Assembly (NCBI GenBank): GCA_025917655.1
Contig: CP084619.1
Span: 4,321,001 to 4,385,000 of the forward strand
Reading direction: 5' to 3'
Origin: Chlorella sorokiniana
Lineage: Eukaryota; Chlorophyta; Trebouxiophyceae; Chlorellales; Chlorellaceae
DNA: 64,000 nt
Below are positions 41,750 through 52,876 of this stretch, piece after piece. The position numbers were made by a program, and so were the translations under genes. Position 1 is the first letter of the stretch. Every line of letters starts with the position of its first letter. Under the pieces are notes generated by a model. The model made no database searches, had not been told where the DNA came from, and saw only the letters and a program-made list of their open reading frames with translations.

Positions 41750-43482
41750 ATGGACGTCGCTGTAATTGACATTGGCAGCCGGTTCCTCAGGGCGGGCAAG
41801 GCCGACCCTTTCCCAAACGATAAAGAGCCCTGGGTGGTGAGACTTATGCTGCAACCTACCTTGCTCCCCTGCAGCCTTGCGCCTTTCGTGGGGCCCCTCA
41901 GTTGTTGCGCCTGCCCTCCTTGTACCGCAGATCACTGCCACAGAGGCCACAGTTCGCGATCCCAGCGCTCCGCCGCCTGCCACGCCCGCCAGCAGCGGCG
42001 CCGCTGCCAACGGCGTTGCCGCAAGTGAAGCAGCCGGCCGGGTGGTGTGTCCTGTGGAGAAGGGCACGATTTCAGACTGGGATGCCTTGGAAGCATGCTT
42101 GGATCATGTGATCTACGACCGAGTGAGCAGGATCAGTGCATTGCTGCTGGCGGGCGCTGCTGCTGCTTTGCGCACCTGCTGTGCTGTCAGCACCCTCCCG
42201 TGCTGCTGTACCCGGAGCGCAAGCTGGCACAGCAGGCGCCCCTGGGCAGCACCCACCAGCGCCCTGCGAACTGCCAGTCATGCGGTGCCTGCTGCGCATG
42301 CTGCCTGCAGATTGGGTGGGCCCGCGGCCGCGAGGGCGGCGCACTGGTGGCCGAGCCCAACTTTCTGAGCCGCTGCGGCGCGAGCGCCTCTGCCAGCTCA
42401 TGTTTGAGGTGCTCAACCTGGCTGGCTACTACGCCGCCGACCAGGCGGTGCTGAGCCTGTACGCCATCGGGCGGCTCAGCGGCACAGTCGTCGACATCGG
42501 CTATGGCAAAACAGGTGGGCCTTGCGGCGGCTGCGGCTGCACCCGCATTCGTGGCACAGGCCGCGTTACTGCCTGGCCAAGCAAGTGCATTCGAAGGAGT
42601 CCTGCCTGCTTTGACGGCGTCCTTACGGCTGCCTGTCGCCTGCTGCCTCGCAGACATTGTGCCGGTGCTGGAAGGCCAGGCGCAGCCCTCCACCGCGCAG
42701 CGGCTGCCCTACGGCTGCCAGCAGCTGGCGCAGCAGCTGGAGAGCCTGCTGGCGGCTCGCGGCATCAGCCTTGGCGGCGGCAGCGGCGGCAGCGCAGCGG
42801 CGGCAGCGCGGCCTGCAAGCGCGCCACCCTTGGAGGGGCTGGCCCGCAGCATAGTGCGGGTGGCGGGCAGCGCGGAGGAGGCGGCGGCGGCGGCGGCGGA
42901 CCCCTCCACGCACACCCTGCCCGACGGCCAGACCATCAGCATCCAGCGGGAGGGGCTGCAGCTGGGGGAGGCCCTCGTGGATGCCTCGCTGCTGGGCCTG
43001 GATGTGGCGCCGCTGTCTGCAGCGGTGCACACAGCGGCGACGGCTCTGGGCGACAAGGACACACGCAAGGTGCGGCCGCAGGGAGCCACGCCGCACCTCC
43101 CAACCCTCTGCAGGGTTGTTCGCTGGCCCAGAAATCGCACAGCGGCCAGCGTGGAGGGTCCAAGCCAGCTCGCACTCACGCCCGTCCGCCCCCCCCCCCA
43201 CCCCCAGGCCTGGCTGGAAGGCCTGATGCTGTGCGGCGGCGGCAGCGCGCGCCCGGGCTCGGCCACCGCCTGCTGCGGGAGCTGCGCTCGCTGGCGGGAC
43301 AGCAGGTGGCGCCCGCGCTGTGCGCCGTGCCCGACTACCTGCCCGACGGGGCGCTGCGCCACGCGGCGTGGATGGGCGGCGCCGTGCTCGCCCGCGTCGC
43401 CTTCTCGCAGGCAGGCGGCTTCATCACAAAGGCGGACTACGAGGAGCAGGGGCCCGCCGCGGTGCTGCGCAAGTGTGTGTAG
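41750..43482 (+). CDS. ARP7: Actin-related protein 7 (nuclear, chromatin-remodelling type)
   Basis: Plant ARP7 is a nuclear actin-related protein of SWI/SNF-type complexes. Exons 41750-41836, 41931-42122, 42311-42514, 42654-43069, 43208-43482. Matches to ARP7 run the whole length: MDVAVIDIGSRFLRAGKADP (phosphate-1), CPVEKGTISDWDALEACLDH, RERLCQLMFEVLNLAGYYAA, DQAVLSLYAIGRLSGTVVDI, GYGKTDIVPVLEGQAQ (phosphate-2), HTLPDGQTISIQREGLQLGE, LEGLMLCGGGS, PDYLPDGALRHAAWMGGAVL, and the actin-like C-terminus KADYEEQGPAAVLRKCV. Gly/Ala-rich insertions of 10-25 residues replace loops. One T seems missing at 42362-42364 (giving EPNFSEPLRRE) and one G at 43255-43257. Confidence 0.92.
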
Positions 43483-43519
43483 CGCGCCGCTGCCAGCCAA
43501 CACCAGCTCTCTTACACCG

Positions 43520-43524
43520 TGTAA
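43520..43524 (+). terminator. Candidate polyadenylation signal TGTAA
   Basis: TGTAA lies 38 bases after the ARP7 stop codon. TGTAA is the usual poly(A) signal of chlorophyte algae such as Chlamydomonas. Position fits; no transcript evidence. Confidence 0.5.
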
Positions 43525-43710
43525 TCTGCCCTGGTTCTATCAAGTCCACGAGGCTTGTGACGCTTGGTGCATGGCAAGTTACAAGGAAGCCCACAAGCCC
43601 TGGAGAGAAAGTGCAGGATGTCAGAGAAGTAGAAGAGCACGCGTTTACAGCGGCAGCAGGCGGTGCAGGGTGTATGTCATCGCTTTCTGACGGCAAAGAG
43701 GCAGCTTGGC

Positions 43711-44567
43711 TCAGGCCAAGCAGCAATAGGCGCTGTAGGCCCTGGCATGGGACGGACAGTGCGGCACGGATGCGCCGACCGCGGCTGCACGCGCCGCCGC
43801 GCCCGACTGCGGCTTGAATGGGGTGCCTGGCACCTCTTCTTCGCCTGCTGCCACCGCCTTCAGCTTGCCCCTGCACCCGGAGGAGAGAAAGGCAGTAAAT
43901 GAGCGGAGAAGCATACATTGTCCGGTTTGCATGCCGGCACCGGCAGCCATGCCAGCACTGTGGAGGCGGGTGTCGCCCGAGAGCAGCCCACGCTGAGCAC
44001 GCTGCGCAGCGCAGCTGACCGTGGGGTGAGAGGGGCAGCTGCCGCCTCCAGCTTAGCGCCGTCGAGGAGCAGGCTCTCCTGCACAAATAGCAAGCCAGGG
44101 AGGCTCTACACCGCGTGGCAGGGCGCGGGTCCAAACATCACGGCGGTTCCTGAAGGGGATAAGCTTCAAACACCACCATGGCACGGGAGCAGCGGGAAAG
44201 CAATGCAGCCGGCAAGCGGGGTCCACCTGGAACAGCCAACAGGCCGCATCCACTAGCCACTCCGCAGCGGCAGCCAGGGCGCGGTCCAGGCCCCCAGCAG
44301 CCAGGGGCTGCGCCAGGCCGCCCACAGCGCCAGCGCCGCTCCCGGGGGCAGCAGGGTCGCCTGCGCCCAGGCGGCGGGTGCTGTTGGCTGGGGCAGGGAG
44401 GCTTGGAGCTGGCGACAGGCGAAGCAGTGGAGTGCAGCCGCAACGTGTGCAAACACCAACAAGCGTGCACTATGGGGCTCGCCTGCGGCGCGCACGCCGC
44501 CTGATGCCAGGCTGTGCTTCCCATCCTGCAGCGGAGCGGGCCTCACCACGGCGGCAGCCATAATCAA
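43711..44567 (-). CDS. C-terminal exons of an unrecognised, probably membrane-associated protein
   Basis: I do not recognise the family. Exon-like blocks with good splice signals are: 43870-43711 (GKLKAVAAGEEEVPGTPFKP, ending YSAYCCLA), about 44087-43921 (ESLLLDGAKLEAAAAPLTPR, ending LAWLPVPACKPDN), and about 44534-44230 (DGKHSLASGGVRAAGEPHSA, then a hydrophobic LLVFAHVAAALHCF, and RALAAAAEWLVDAACWLF). Exon-like sequence upstream (TPFPVLAFLPARCVPACARI near 45040-45110, and HYVLWLKGLTAAQADFDYG near 44560-44620) probably belongs to the same gene, whose start I could not place. At least two frame changes resemble the one-base G/C losses seen elsewhere. Confidence 0.4.
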
Positions 44568-46028
44568 AGTCTGCCTGGGCTGCTGTTAGCCCCTTCAACC
44601 AGAGCACGTAGTGTTGAGCCGCAGAGGCATGGCACCCAACCCTGCCAAAAGTAGTCCCCACTGCTAAGCCCCCCCAACCCACCCCAGTTGTGATACCAAA
44701 TGAGAAAACACACACACAGGCAGCGACAGGGGTGCAGCGGGCGTGCACTGGGCGTGCGAGGTGCTGTTGGAGTCGAACCAACTTAATCCCCTTGTGGAAC
44801 AGAGGGGCGCCTTCCGATCGGCCAAACACCAATCGCCAGGCTTGCGAGCACGCACAGCGCTGCCAGAGCACAGCATGCACAGCGCTGCAAAAACACAGCG
44901 GCGAGAGGATAGGCCCAGCCCTTCCCACCCCTCCCGTCCTGTGCCACAGCAAACCAGGACCATGCGCCCAACGGTCGCTTTCCGCGCCCTTGGCCACAAG
45001 GGCACGTGCTCACCTCCACCGCGCCCAGAGCTGCAAGTTGGTGCAGGATCCGGGCGCATGCAGGCACACAGCGGGCCGGCAGGAAGGCCAGGACGGGGAA
45101 GGGTGTCTGCCCTGCTGCAGTGGCTGCAGGGAAAGAGGGCGGCACGGCTGGGCAGCGCAATGCAGAAAGCGTGCATGTGCACTGCTGTCAAGGTGAGAGA
45201 GGGCGTTTGCTGCCTCGGCATGGTGTACGTGACTCTCTGCTGTCGCCCTCCCAGGCCCGTCTGCCGACACTGTTCAAACGACGGACAGCTGGTTGCTGGC
45301 GCCTCACCGGGCTCGGCGGCCGTTGGCAGCGAGGAGGCACTGCTGCTCACGTTGTCTGTGCAGCCTGCGGTCTGTAGAGCCTGGGAAAGGTCCCGGCAGA
45401 CTGTTGGGGTACAGGGCAACGTGAGGTTTCCGCGGTGGGGGAGTGGGGAAGGTGGGGACGCAGAGGCAACCAACGGTCGCTGGCAAGGCTGCGGCGGCAA
45501 CACCACTGCAAGCGTCAAGCCTATGGGCGCGCACCCGTAGAATACGAACGGTCTGGCATGCCTTCCTCGGCCTGGATGGGCCCGGCCTTGTGAGGAGGAG
45601 TCTGAACGATGTGCGGATGCATTGCGAGGCGGTGGAATTGAGGTGGCACAACGTGCGGAGGAGAGGCAGAGCGCGCTTGGAGAATGTGTGGCTCCAGTGG
45701 TGCAGGCGGTTTTAAAAAGGGGGCCGCATTGTGATTGTGTACCGGCAGCAGGTACCCCCGTTGAAGCATTAGACGCTCGATTTGCCTGCGAACTTCAATC
45801 CCTTTACTTTCAAACAGTTTGCAGTGAATCCAGGAAAAGTTCATAGACAACAAATCGCTCAATCGGAAGTTGTCTTCCGCAAGCTCATCCCCCGCGTTGA
45901 CCACGGCATTCGCTCCTGCATAACGATCATCACGGAGTTTCCAGTTGCCTGACGCAGCAGGTCTGCGGCATCGTGACCGGCGCACGAGAAACTTGGTGTC
46001 GCCTCTCCGTCTTCAGCCTGCGACAGCC
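44568..46028. other. Poorly resolved region upstream of the minus-strand gene
   Basis: Holds the exon-like pieces mentioned for the preceding entry, the tRNA-like sequence at 44760-44830, and an open minus-strand frame at 45985-45521 (NFRLSDLLSMNFSWIHCKLF, then VRRQIERLMLQRGYLLPV) in a stretch of lower GC. That frame has no ATG at its head and no family I know; it may be a true exon or read-through of a 5' UTR. Confidence 0.3.
44760..44830 (-). tRNA. tRNA-like sequence with intact A- and B-box, anticodon unclear
   Basis: Read on the minus strand, 71 bases give a 5' strand GGTGTT paired with AGCACC, a D-arm (GGCCGATCGGAAGGC, matching the polymerase III A box), a perfect T-arm (GTTGG TTCGACT CCAAC, with B box GGTTCGACTCC) and a stem CCCCT/AGGGG. 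The loop of that stem has ten bases instead of seven, so the anticodon cannot be read with confidence. Either a decayed tRNA, a tRNA-derived element, or a gene affected by base-calling errors. Confidence 0.4.
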
Positions 46029-46476
46029 ATGCTCACCCAGTGGAGACCCAGCTCCGCAGCCTGCCGGCCGCGCCACGCGCAAAACAGCAGCAGCAGTAGC
46101 ATCCATTGTCAGCCAGCTGGTTCCGATCCCGCGGGCCAAGCGCCCAGGCCAAGCGCTCCGGCGACACACCCCAGAGCCGGTGAGTTACGTACCCACACCT
46201 CAGCGCAGCCTCTACCGTTGCGTCTGCTGACAGCCTCTGCTGTGGATGCAGGGAAAGGAGCCACCTGTCAGCAGCTACATGAAGAGGCGAGCCAAGACGA
46301 AGAAGGCCAAGGAAGCTGTGGCGGCCATGCGCTTGGCGGCCGCTGCTCTGCGGCAGGCGGCCGCCGGCCCTCCCCCGACCACGCAGCGGGCGGCGCTGGA
46401 AGTGGAGTGCTGCGCACCGGCTGGCGCTGCGGCAGCCATATTGTGCATGCTGAAGGCAGCCTCGCTCATCAAGTGA
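46029..46476 (+). CDS. Small basic hypothetical protein, two exons, weakly supported
   Basis: A first exon from about 46029 to 46178 ends at a good donor (CCG then GTGAGT); the second is about 46250-46476 after GATGCAG. The second exon reads KEPPVSSYMKRRAKTKKAKE, then a long Ala-rich helix (AAMRLAAAALRQAAAG), ending AILCMLKAASLIK. The ATG at 46029 is in a different frame from the best-joining reading (LVPIPRAKRPGQALRRHTPE), so a base may be missing in exon 1. No family recognised; small size, basic patch and Ser-rich start would suit an organelle protein, but that is a guess. Confidence 0.3.
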
Positions 46477-46710
46477 CTGCTTGTTGAGCCGCCACGGCAG
46501 CCAACACGTGCACTCCCTGCTCCTTTCTGTCACGCTGCTCATGCTGCCTCCTTGGCTCAGGTTGTTCAACTTTGCATTGTGCTAAGTTGTACATCAGATG
46601 AAAAATTGCTGCTTGCTTGTAAGAACCGTGAACCAAACTTGCCGAGCAAAAGATGACATACGGGCCTACGGGCCAAACCAAGTGGGGCCAGCGAATGCTG
46701 CGTGCTACGC

Positions 46711-48322
46711 TCAGCTTGCGTCAGCCGCCGCCGCCGCCGCCAGCGCCTTGTCCAGCGCTGTTTCCAGCTGCTCAAAGCTCTGCTCGCCCACCAGCTGGCT
46801 GCCGTCGGGCATGACCCAGGTGGGGAAGCCGGTGAGGCCGCCGGGCGCAGCTGCACACACCTCAGCCAGCTTCGTGTCCTGCTCAAACGGGAGGCGGAAT
46901 GGGTCGGAAGGCGGGATGAGGAGGGAAAGGGGGCAAGGGGACACGAGTGGCATGAGTTGCGCCTACGTGCACACATCCGCTGGCTGCTCGCCGCTGCCAC
47001 AAGCCGCTGTTTGGGGGTTTGTGGGTGCACGTGGGCGCACCTTGTGCAGGCCGTCTGGGTAGCACTCGACATAGGGGAAGGCCTGCATGGCCTCCGCCCC
47101 AAACGCCTGCTTCTGGTCGTAGCAGTGGCTGCACCAGAAGGCGCCGTACATGCGGGCGCCGCCGTCGCGCAGGCGCTGCGCGAGCGCCACGCCCTGCGGG
47201 GTGCTGCTGGTGGTGACGGCTGGCAGCGCATAGTCCAGGTCGTAGCCTCCCGCCAGGCTGAGGTCCGGGCTGCCCAGGCCCAGGGAGAGCAGCAGCAGCG
47301 TGGTGGCGACGACGCCGGCCCGGGGGCGGCGGCGGCGCCCAGCTCGCGGGCGCGGAAGCCGCTGGCCGCCAGCGCAGCGATGGCAAAGGAGCAGGCGGCT
47401 GAGGCGAGGCAGTAGGGGCACAGCGCGCCGTCGAACCTGGTGGCCAGCAGCCACAGGAGGACGGCGGAGCAGGAGGCGAGGGCGAGGCCGCCCGCCAGCA
47501 CAGCGGTGCGCAGCGGCGACTCGGCGGCCTGCTGCGCCGCGCTGGGCTCGCCGCCGCCGCCGCCGCTGCTGGAGGCTTCTGCGTCTGCGAGGGCCCCTGT
47601 GCCTGCCTGCCGCGTGCCTGCCAGCGCCAGGGCCGCCACGCCGCCGTATGCTAGCATGCCCCAGCCGACAGCGGCACCACCCCAAACAGGGTTGCGTACT
47701 CTGAGCTGAGGATGTCGCTGCAGCCGGCGGCGCCGCCGCCCAGCGGGCACGCGGGGGCCAGATTCAGCAGCTTCACGGCGGTCAGATAGGCAGAGTCTGC
47801 GAAGCCAGCTGCCGCCAACGCAGCGATTGCACGATAGGGCATCTGCGCAACAGGAGGGGCTGTGAGCGGCAGCCTTGGCAGGGGCAGCGGCGGTGTGACA
47901 GGTGAGGGTTGGAACGTGCAAGCAGAATACTCAGTTCTCCTGCAGCCTGTCAACTGCAACGTGCCCCCACTGCTTGCCTGCTTAAGGGGCGGCAGGTCCG
48001 AGGCGGCGCGGCCAGAGGGCCCCGCCTCCTCGCCGTCTGCGGCGGAGCAGCGAGGCAGCCTCAGGGGCTGGCAGGGGGCCGTCGAGGCGCTAGACCGCGT
48101 TTTACGGCTGCTTGAGCCGTGCTCAGCGGCTGAGAGGACAAGGACAGCAGCATTCTCCGAGCACAGGTGCGCGAGGAGGGTTGGCCAGCACGTCGGGAAG
48201 CGCGGAGGTGAAGGGCAATTGACGTCTGCAACCCTCCCATGCGCTGGTTGCTGCTTCAATCGGCGCCAGCGCTCGCCTTCTTCAGCATTGTCCCCAGCTG
48301 GACTCCCCAAGACCTCCTCCAT
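46711..48322 (-). CDS. LTO1: LTO1: thylakoid VKOR-thioredoxin fusion thiol oxidoreductase
   Basis: Forms disulfide bonds in thylakoid-lumen proteins using quinone. Exons: about 48322-47979 (plastid leader, ends at a GC donor), 47842-47041, 46878-46711. VKOR part: AALAAAGFADSAYLTAVKLL, then the paired loop cysteines (APACPLGG and AAGCSDILSSEYATLFG), WGMLAYGGVAALALAG, and the active site DGALCPYCLASAACSFAIAA (C-x-x-C). Thioredoxin-like part: RMYGAFWCSHCYDQKQAFG (second C-x-x-C), then VECYPDG and GGLTGFPTWVMPDGSQLVGE with the cis-Pro. Length and order match plant LTO1. Start codon uncertain: the leader exon could be shorter. One base seems missing near 47668 and in the G run 47322-47326. Confidence 0.92.
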
Positions 48323-48626
48323 CACGAAAGGCCAAAACCCTGACTGGACCCACCATCTTATTTCCTTCTCCTTTTCCTTACACGCGCTGCCGAAACAGCA
48401 CAGGTCGCGCCTGGAGAGTCTTCGCGTGCCTTTGGGTGTGGCTGAACGGATCAGCGCGGCTATGACTGCCCGGAGCGGACTCTGAACATGCCAGCGCCGT
48501 CTAGGCGCCCGAACAGCCCCCAGCAGCAGGTCGGGAGCAGCAGGAGCCAGGTCCCTTGGGCCCAGCGCCTATGGGCGCGCAACTAGTGCCCCAGCAACAG
48601 CAGCAACTACGCGTCGGGGGCAAGAA

Positions 48627-51600
48627 ATGCCCCCGCACGAGCCCTCGAGCCTGCCGGGCGAAGCGGGAAATGCTGTGCGGCCACCTTCGCTGTTGAAGGC
48701 CTTGCAGGCCAACTCGGGCCTGCAACCGGCAGAGGCAGCCGTGCATCGCCAGCAGAACGGCGCAGCGCCCCCTTCCAAGGATGGCGCCGCCGGGCGGGTG
48801 CGCCATCGGCCATGGCCAATGGTGCGCCAGCTTCCGCCCCGCAACAGCAGCAGGAGCCGCGCAGCGGCCAGCAGACAGCAGTGCCCACGCTCGCGACGCA
48901 GCCGACACCCGCAAAGCCGTCGGCCCCGCCGTCTGCTGGTGCGGGTGCTGCGCGCGCCGCCGCCGCCGCCCGCGCAGCCGCCACCCGCGGCGGATGCGCC
49001 GCAGCAGGCTGTGGGCGACCTAGAAACCATGCTGGGCCGTATCATGAACCTAGACATGGAGGGCTGGTTCCGCCACCCGGTGCGCGACTGTGACGCACCC
49101 AACTACTCAAAAATCATCCGCCGCCCGATGTGCTTTGAGGTGAGGTCGCGCAGCCTTGCCTTGCACCCACTTTCCCGGCCGGCTCCTCCTCGTCCGGCCT
49201 CGCACTGCTGCCGTCGATACTGTCACAGCCGCACTCTTTCTTGGTTTCTGCTTTCCACAATGCCTCAATGTTTTGCTGCCGGTTGCCCTTGCTGTCTGCG
49301 CCTGCTCTTGCGCAGGTCATGCGGGGCAAGATCCGCGCCCGCCAGTATGTCAACTGGAACGAGCTGGTGCGCGACTTTGAGCTCATCTGCAGCAATGCCA
49401 TGAAGTACAACCAGCGGCGCTCACGCGTGCACAAGCAGGTGGGCCGGCCCCCTGCAACGCTCTCACTGCTGTTGTTGCTCTTGGCCAGCGTATAGCGCAA
49501 AAGCTGGCAAAGCAAGCCGGCGCTCGGGAGGGTATCTGCAAGCGTTGAACGCCGAGTGCGTCGTGGGTTTGCAGGCGCTTGTGATGCTGCGGGCGGGGAA
49601 GAAGCTGCTGGTGGAGATGGAGGCTGAGGGGCGGCGCGCGGTGGCGGCGCTGGCACGCGGCGGCCCGGCCGCTCCCGCTCCCGCTGCCGCAGCGCAGCCT
49701 GGAGCGGCGGACGGTGGCGCGACGCCGTTGAGCCTGCGCTGCGGGGGCAGCACGCCAGCGATTGCGCCGCTGCGCTGCGCCTCCACCGCCGACACTGCCA
49801 CCACGACGGAGGCGGACTCCGAGGCGATGCAGGTGGACTCGGGGCGGCAGAGCCAGCGGAGGCCGACCCGGCTGGCTACAGCTCTTACGAGGCGACTGAT
49901 CTAGACAAGGAGGAGGAGGATGGGGAGGGTGCCAGCGAGCGCCAGCAAGCGGGCGGCGACGGCGGCGGCGACGCCGCCACGCGGCAGCGGCTGCTCGAGT
50001 ATGCTCGCGACGCGGTGCTGGTGCAGCGCTGGGGCAGCACCGGCGGCCTGCTGCAGCCTGCCGCCGATGGGCAGCGGGAGGAGCAGGCAGAGCAGCAGCA
50101 GCCAAAGAAGGAGGAGCAGGCGGGTGCCGCCCCGCGCAAGCGCACTCGCGCGAGTGGAAGGCGGCGCGGCGCGGCGTGGAGTGGCGCTGCCGCTGGCTGG
50201 AGCTCCGCCTCACGGAGCTGTCGCGGCAGCGGCAGCGCTACGCTTCGCGGCTGGCGGCGGAGGCGGCGCGCGAGGCGGCCGGTGGCAGCGCGGCACCGCC
50301 GCACGTGACGGCGCCGCCGCTGCCCCGCCTGCAGCTGCCCGACCTGCAGCTGCCAGGCCTGCTGGAGCACCCCTTTGTCGCGCAGCACTCCGGGCTGGGC
50401 AGCGGCGGCAAGCTTGCGGCGGCGGCGGCGATAGCGGCCGCCCCCACCCCGCCGCCGCCGCCGCCATGGACAGCGCCGACTTCCCGGCGGAGGCTCACGC
50501 GGCTCTGGAGCTGCTGGACCAGCGCCTGTCCTCCCTGCGCCGCCAGCTGGTGGCCCTGCAGAAGCCTGCGGGCGGCGGCATGCTGGCCCGCCCCGCCGCG
50601 GTGCGCGTGCCCGGCTTCCGCGGCCGCCCGCGCGGCGGCGGCGCCACGCCGCGCGGCACCCCGCGCCGGCTCCTTCTCGCGAGACCCCTCCCTGGCCAAG
50701 CGGCGCCGCCTGCAGGTGGGGGCTGCCCTCCAGCAGCATTCCATCCTGGTCCGCGCTGACCCGTCGGTACTCTCCTGGTGGAGCCCTTCCTTCCCGCTGT
50801 CCTGCTCTGCCTCCAACATGCTCAAGCTGGCTCGCCCCTGGTCCCACCCGGGCCGCGTTCCTCCCGGCTTGCTCGCCTTTTTGCTGGTGACTTCTCACCA
50901 GACTTGCCCACCAGTGTTTCCGTACCGCCCCTGCCCGCCGCGCGTACCGCAGGAGTACGACATGAGCGAGCTGGTCACCCCGCTGGGCGCCCCCAAGTTT
51001 GTGGAGCGGGCGCAGGTGAAGACGATCGACACGCCGCGCGTGCGCACCCTGCCCGCCGCCGAGCTGAAGAAGCGTCAGGCGGCGGTCGGCGCTCGCCGCG
51101 CAGCTGGGCAAGAAGGGTGAGCCGCCGCACGCCGAAGCTCGCCGCTCACGCCGCCGCTTCTTCTGTGCACCATCCGCTGCTGCCGGCTAGTGGACGGCTG
51201 GCGGCCGTGCGCACCTTGGAACGCAGTCCCTTGCCGCCCGCCTGTTCTGCTCCCGACCACGCCATTATGGCCCTCGCTGCTCCCCGCTGTCCGCAGGCGC
51301 CGCCGCCAGCTCTGAGGGCAAGGCGGCCCTGGAGGCCATCGCTTCGTTGTGCCCCGGGAGGGCTCCAGCGACGAGGACACGTCAGGTGAGGGCCCCTTGC
51401 AGCAAGCAAGGAGCGCTGCCTGCTGCTCTCCCAGCGGCAGCCGCCGCTGCTCCCGGGACCAGCGCTGTTGCCTAGAGGCGGCTGCTTGAGTGCCTTTGTC
51501 AACCACCGGGCCCCCCGCACGCACACTGCTGCCCGTGCATGCACTTGAAAGGCTTGCTGTCTGGCTGCTGCTGCGCTCTTACGATTGCTGCCGACCGTCA

Positions 51601-52876
51601 GGCAGGCTCCGCTCCTGTCGCTGCTGCTGCTGGCCTGCCTTGTCTGACGCCCTTGCTCCCCCCTTCGTGCTGTCTATGCGCTGCCGCAGACGAGGCCTAC
51701 CTGTCGCGCCACGAGGAGAAGGAGAAGGAGGAGCGGGCGCGGTACGAGGCGGTACTGGGTGAGCAGGGCGGCCTGCTGCACCGCCTCGTGCGGTGCTGTT
51801 CAGAGTGTTTCAGCCGAGCCGTGGCTTGCTGCCCGCCTGCACCGCTGCCCTGGCCCGCGCTGTGGCTGTCAGCAGCGACTGGTGGTGCTCAAGGCAGCAG
51901 GCCCTTCTGAGTCAGTATGAGGCCGAGGCAACTGGGGTGTGTTGTGAAGCAGAGTTTTATGCCTCACCCGCGGCTGCCCCCCTCCTGGGCTGCAGGCGCA
52001 GCTGTGAACAAGAACAAGCTGCAGGGGAAGGTGGGCAAGGAGCGGACCAAGCACTGCACCGCGCCCGGCCCAGCGTGTCTCGCGCGCTGTCGGCACCCGC
52101 GTTTGTGGGCGGCGGCGGCGCCACCCGCCTCCTCAGCAGCTTCGCTGGCGGTGGCCGCGGCCGCCATCCCCAGAGCGGCCCACCCGCAGCGCCGCCCCTG
52201 CGGCGGCCTCCGCGCCGGCAGTGCCTTCTGTGGCACCGGCAGCGTCGAAGCCGCCCGCAGCTCCTGTGCTTGCGTCGGCTCCGACTGCCCCCGCGGCGCT
52301 CGGCGGGGGCCAGGCGGCGGCGGCGGACAAGGCAGCAGGCAGCGCACCCAGCAACGCAAACGGGCCTGCAGGGGCTGGCGCCAACGGCAGCACCAAGCCC
52401 CCTCCACCTCAACGCCGGGCCTGACTGGCCCCAACGGCTTGCCCTTGGTCATGATCCCCATGAATGCGGCGATGGCGGCGCACATGGCGCAGCAAATGGT
52501 GGCGGCCGCGGCCGCCGCCAACGCCGGCAAGGCCGGCGGCGCCGGCGGCAACGCGGCAGCTGCGGCGGCAGCAGCCGCCGCCACCTCCACCGCCATGCTG
52601 CGTCCGCCCTTCACGCTGACGCCCGCCATGGCGGCTGCCATGGCTGCAGCCAGCGGCAACCCGCTCGCGGCGGCGGCGGCGCAGCAGGCCGCCATGCGGC
52701 AGGCCAACGCCGCGATGGCGGCTGCCGCCGCGGCAGCTGCAGCGGACCAAGCCAACGGCCTGCCCCCTGCCCTGCAAGCCATCATCCCCGGCTCCCAGCC
52801 GCCAGCCAACGGCAGCAGCGGCAGCGGCGCGCGCCGGGGGCGTCCAGCGCGGCACGCGGGCCGCCCGCGGCGCTGA
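48627..52876 (+). CDS. Bromodomain-containing nuclear protein
   Basis: Binds acetyl-lysine in chromatin (family). Exons: 48627-49139, 49316-49438, 49575-50714, 50953-51116, 51297-51385, 51690-51758, 51996-52876. The bromodomain spans three exons: METMLGRIM-like helix Z (DLETMLGRIMNLDMEGW), HPVRDCDAPNYSKIIRRPM, VMRGKIRARQYVNWNELVRD and FELICSNAMKYNQRRS with the conserved Asn, then LVMLRAGKKLL. Downstream are an acidic stretch, a basic helix (VEWRCRWLELRLTELSRQRQ), EYDMSELVTPLGAPKFVERA, an acidic SSDEDTSDEAYL block, VNKNKLQGKVGKERTKH, and a long Ala/Met-rich C-terminus (GLPLVMIPMNAAMAAHMAQQ). The low-complexity regions show several frame changes; an upstream ATG at 48488 is an alternative start. 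Subfamily not identified. Confidence 0.75.
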
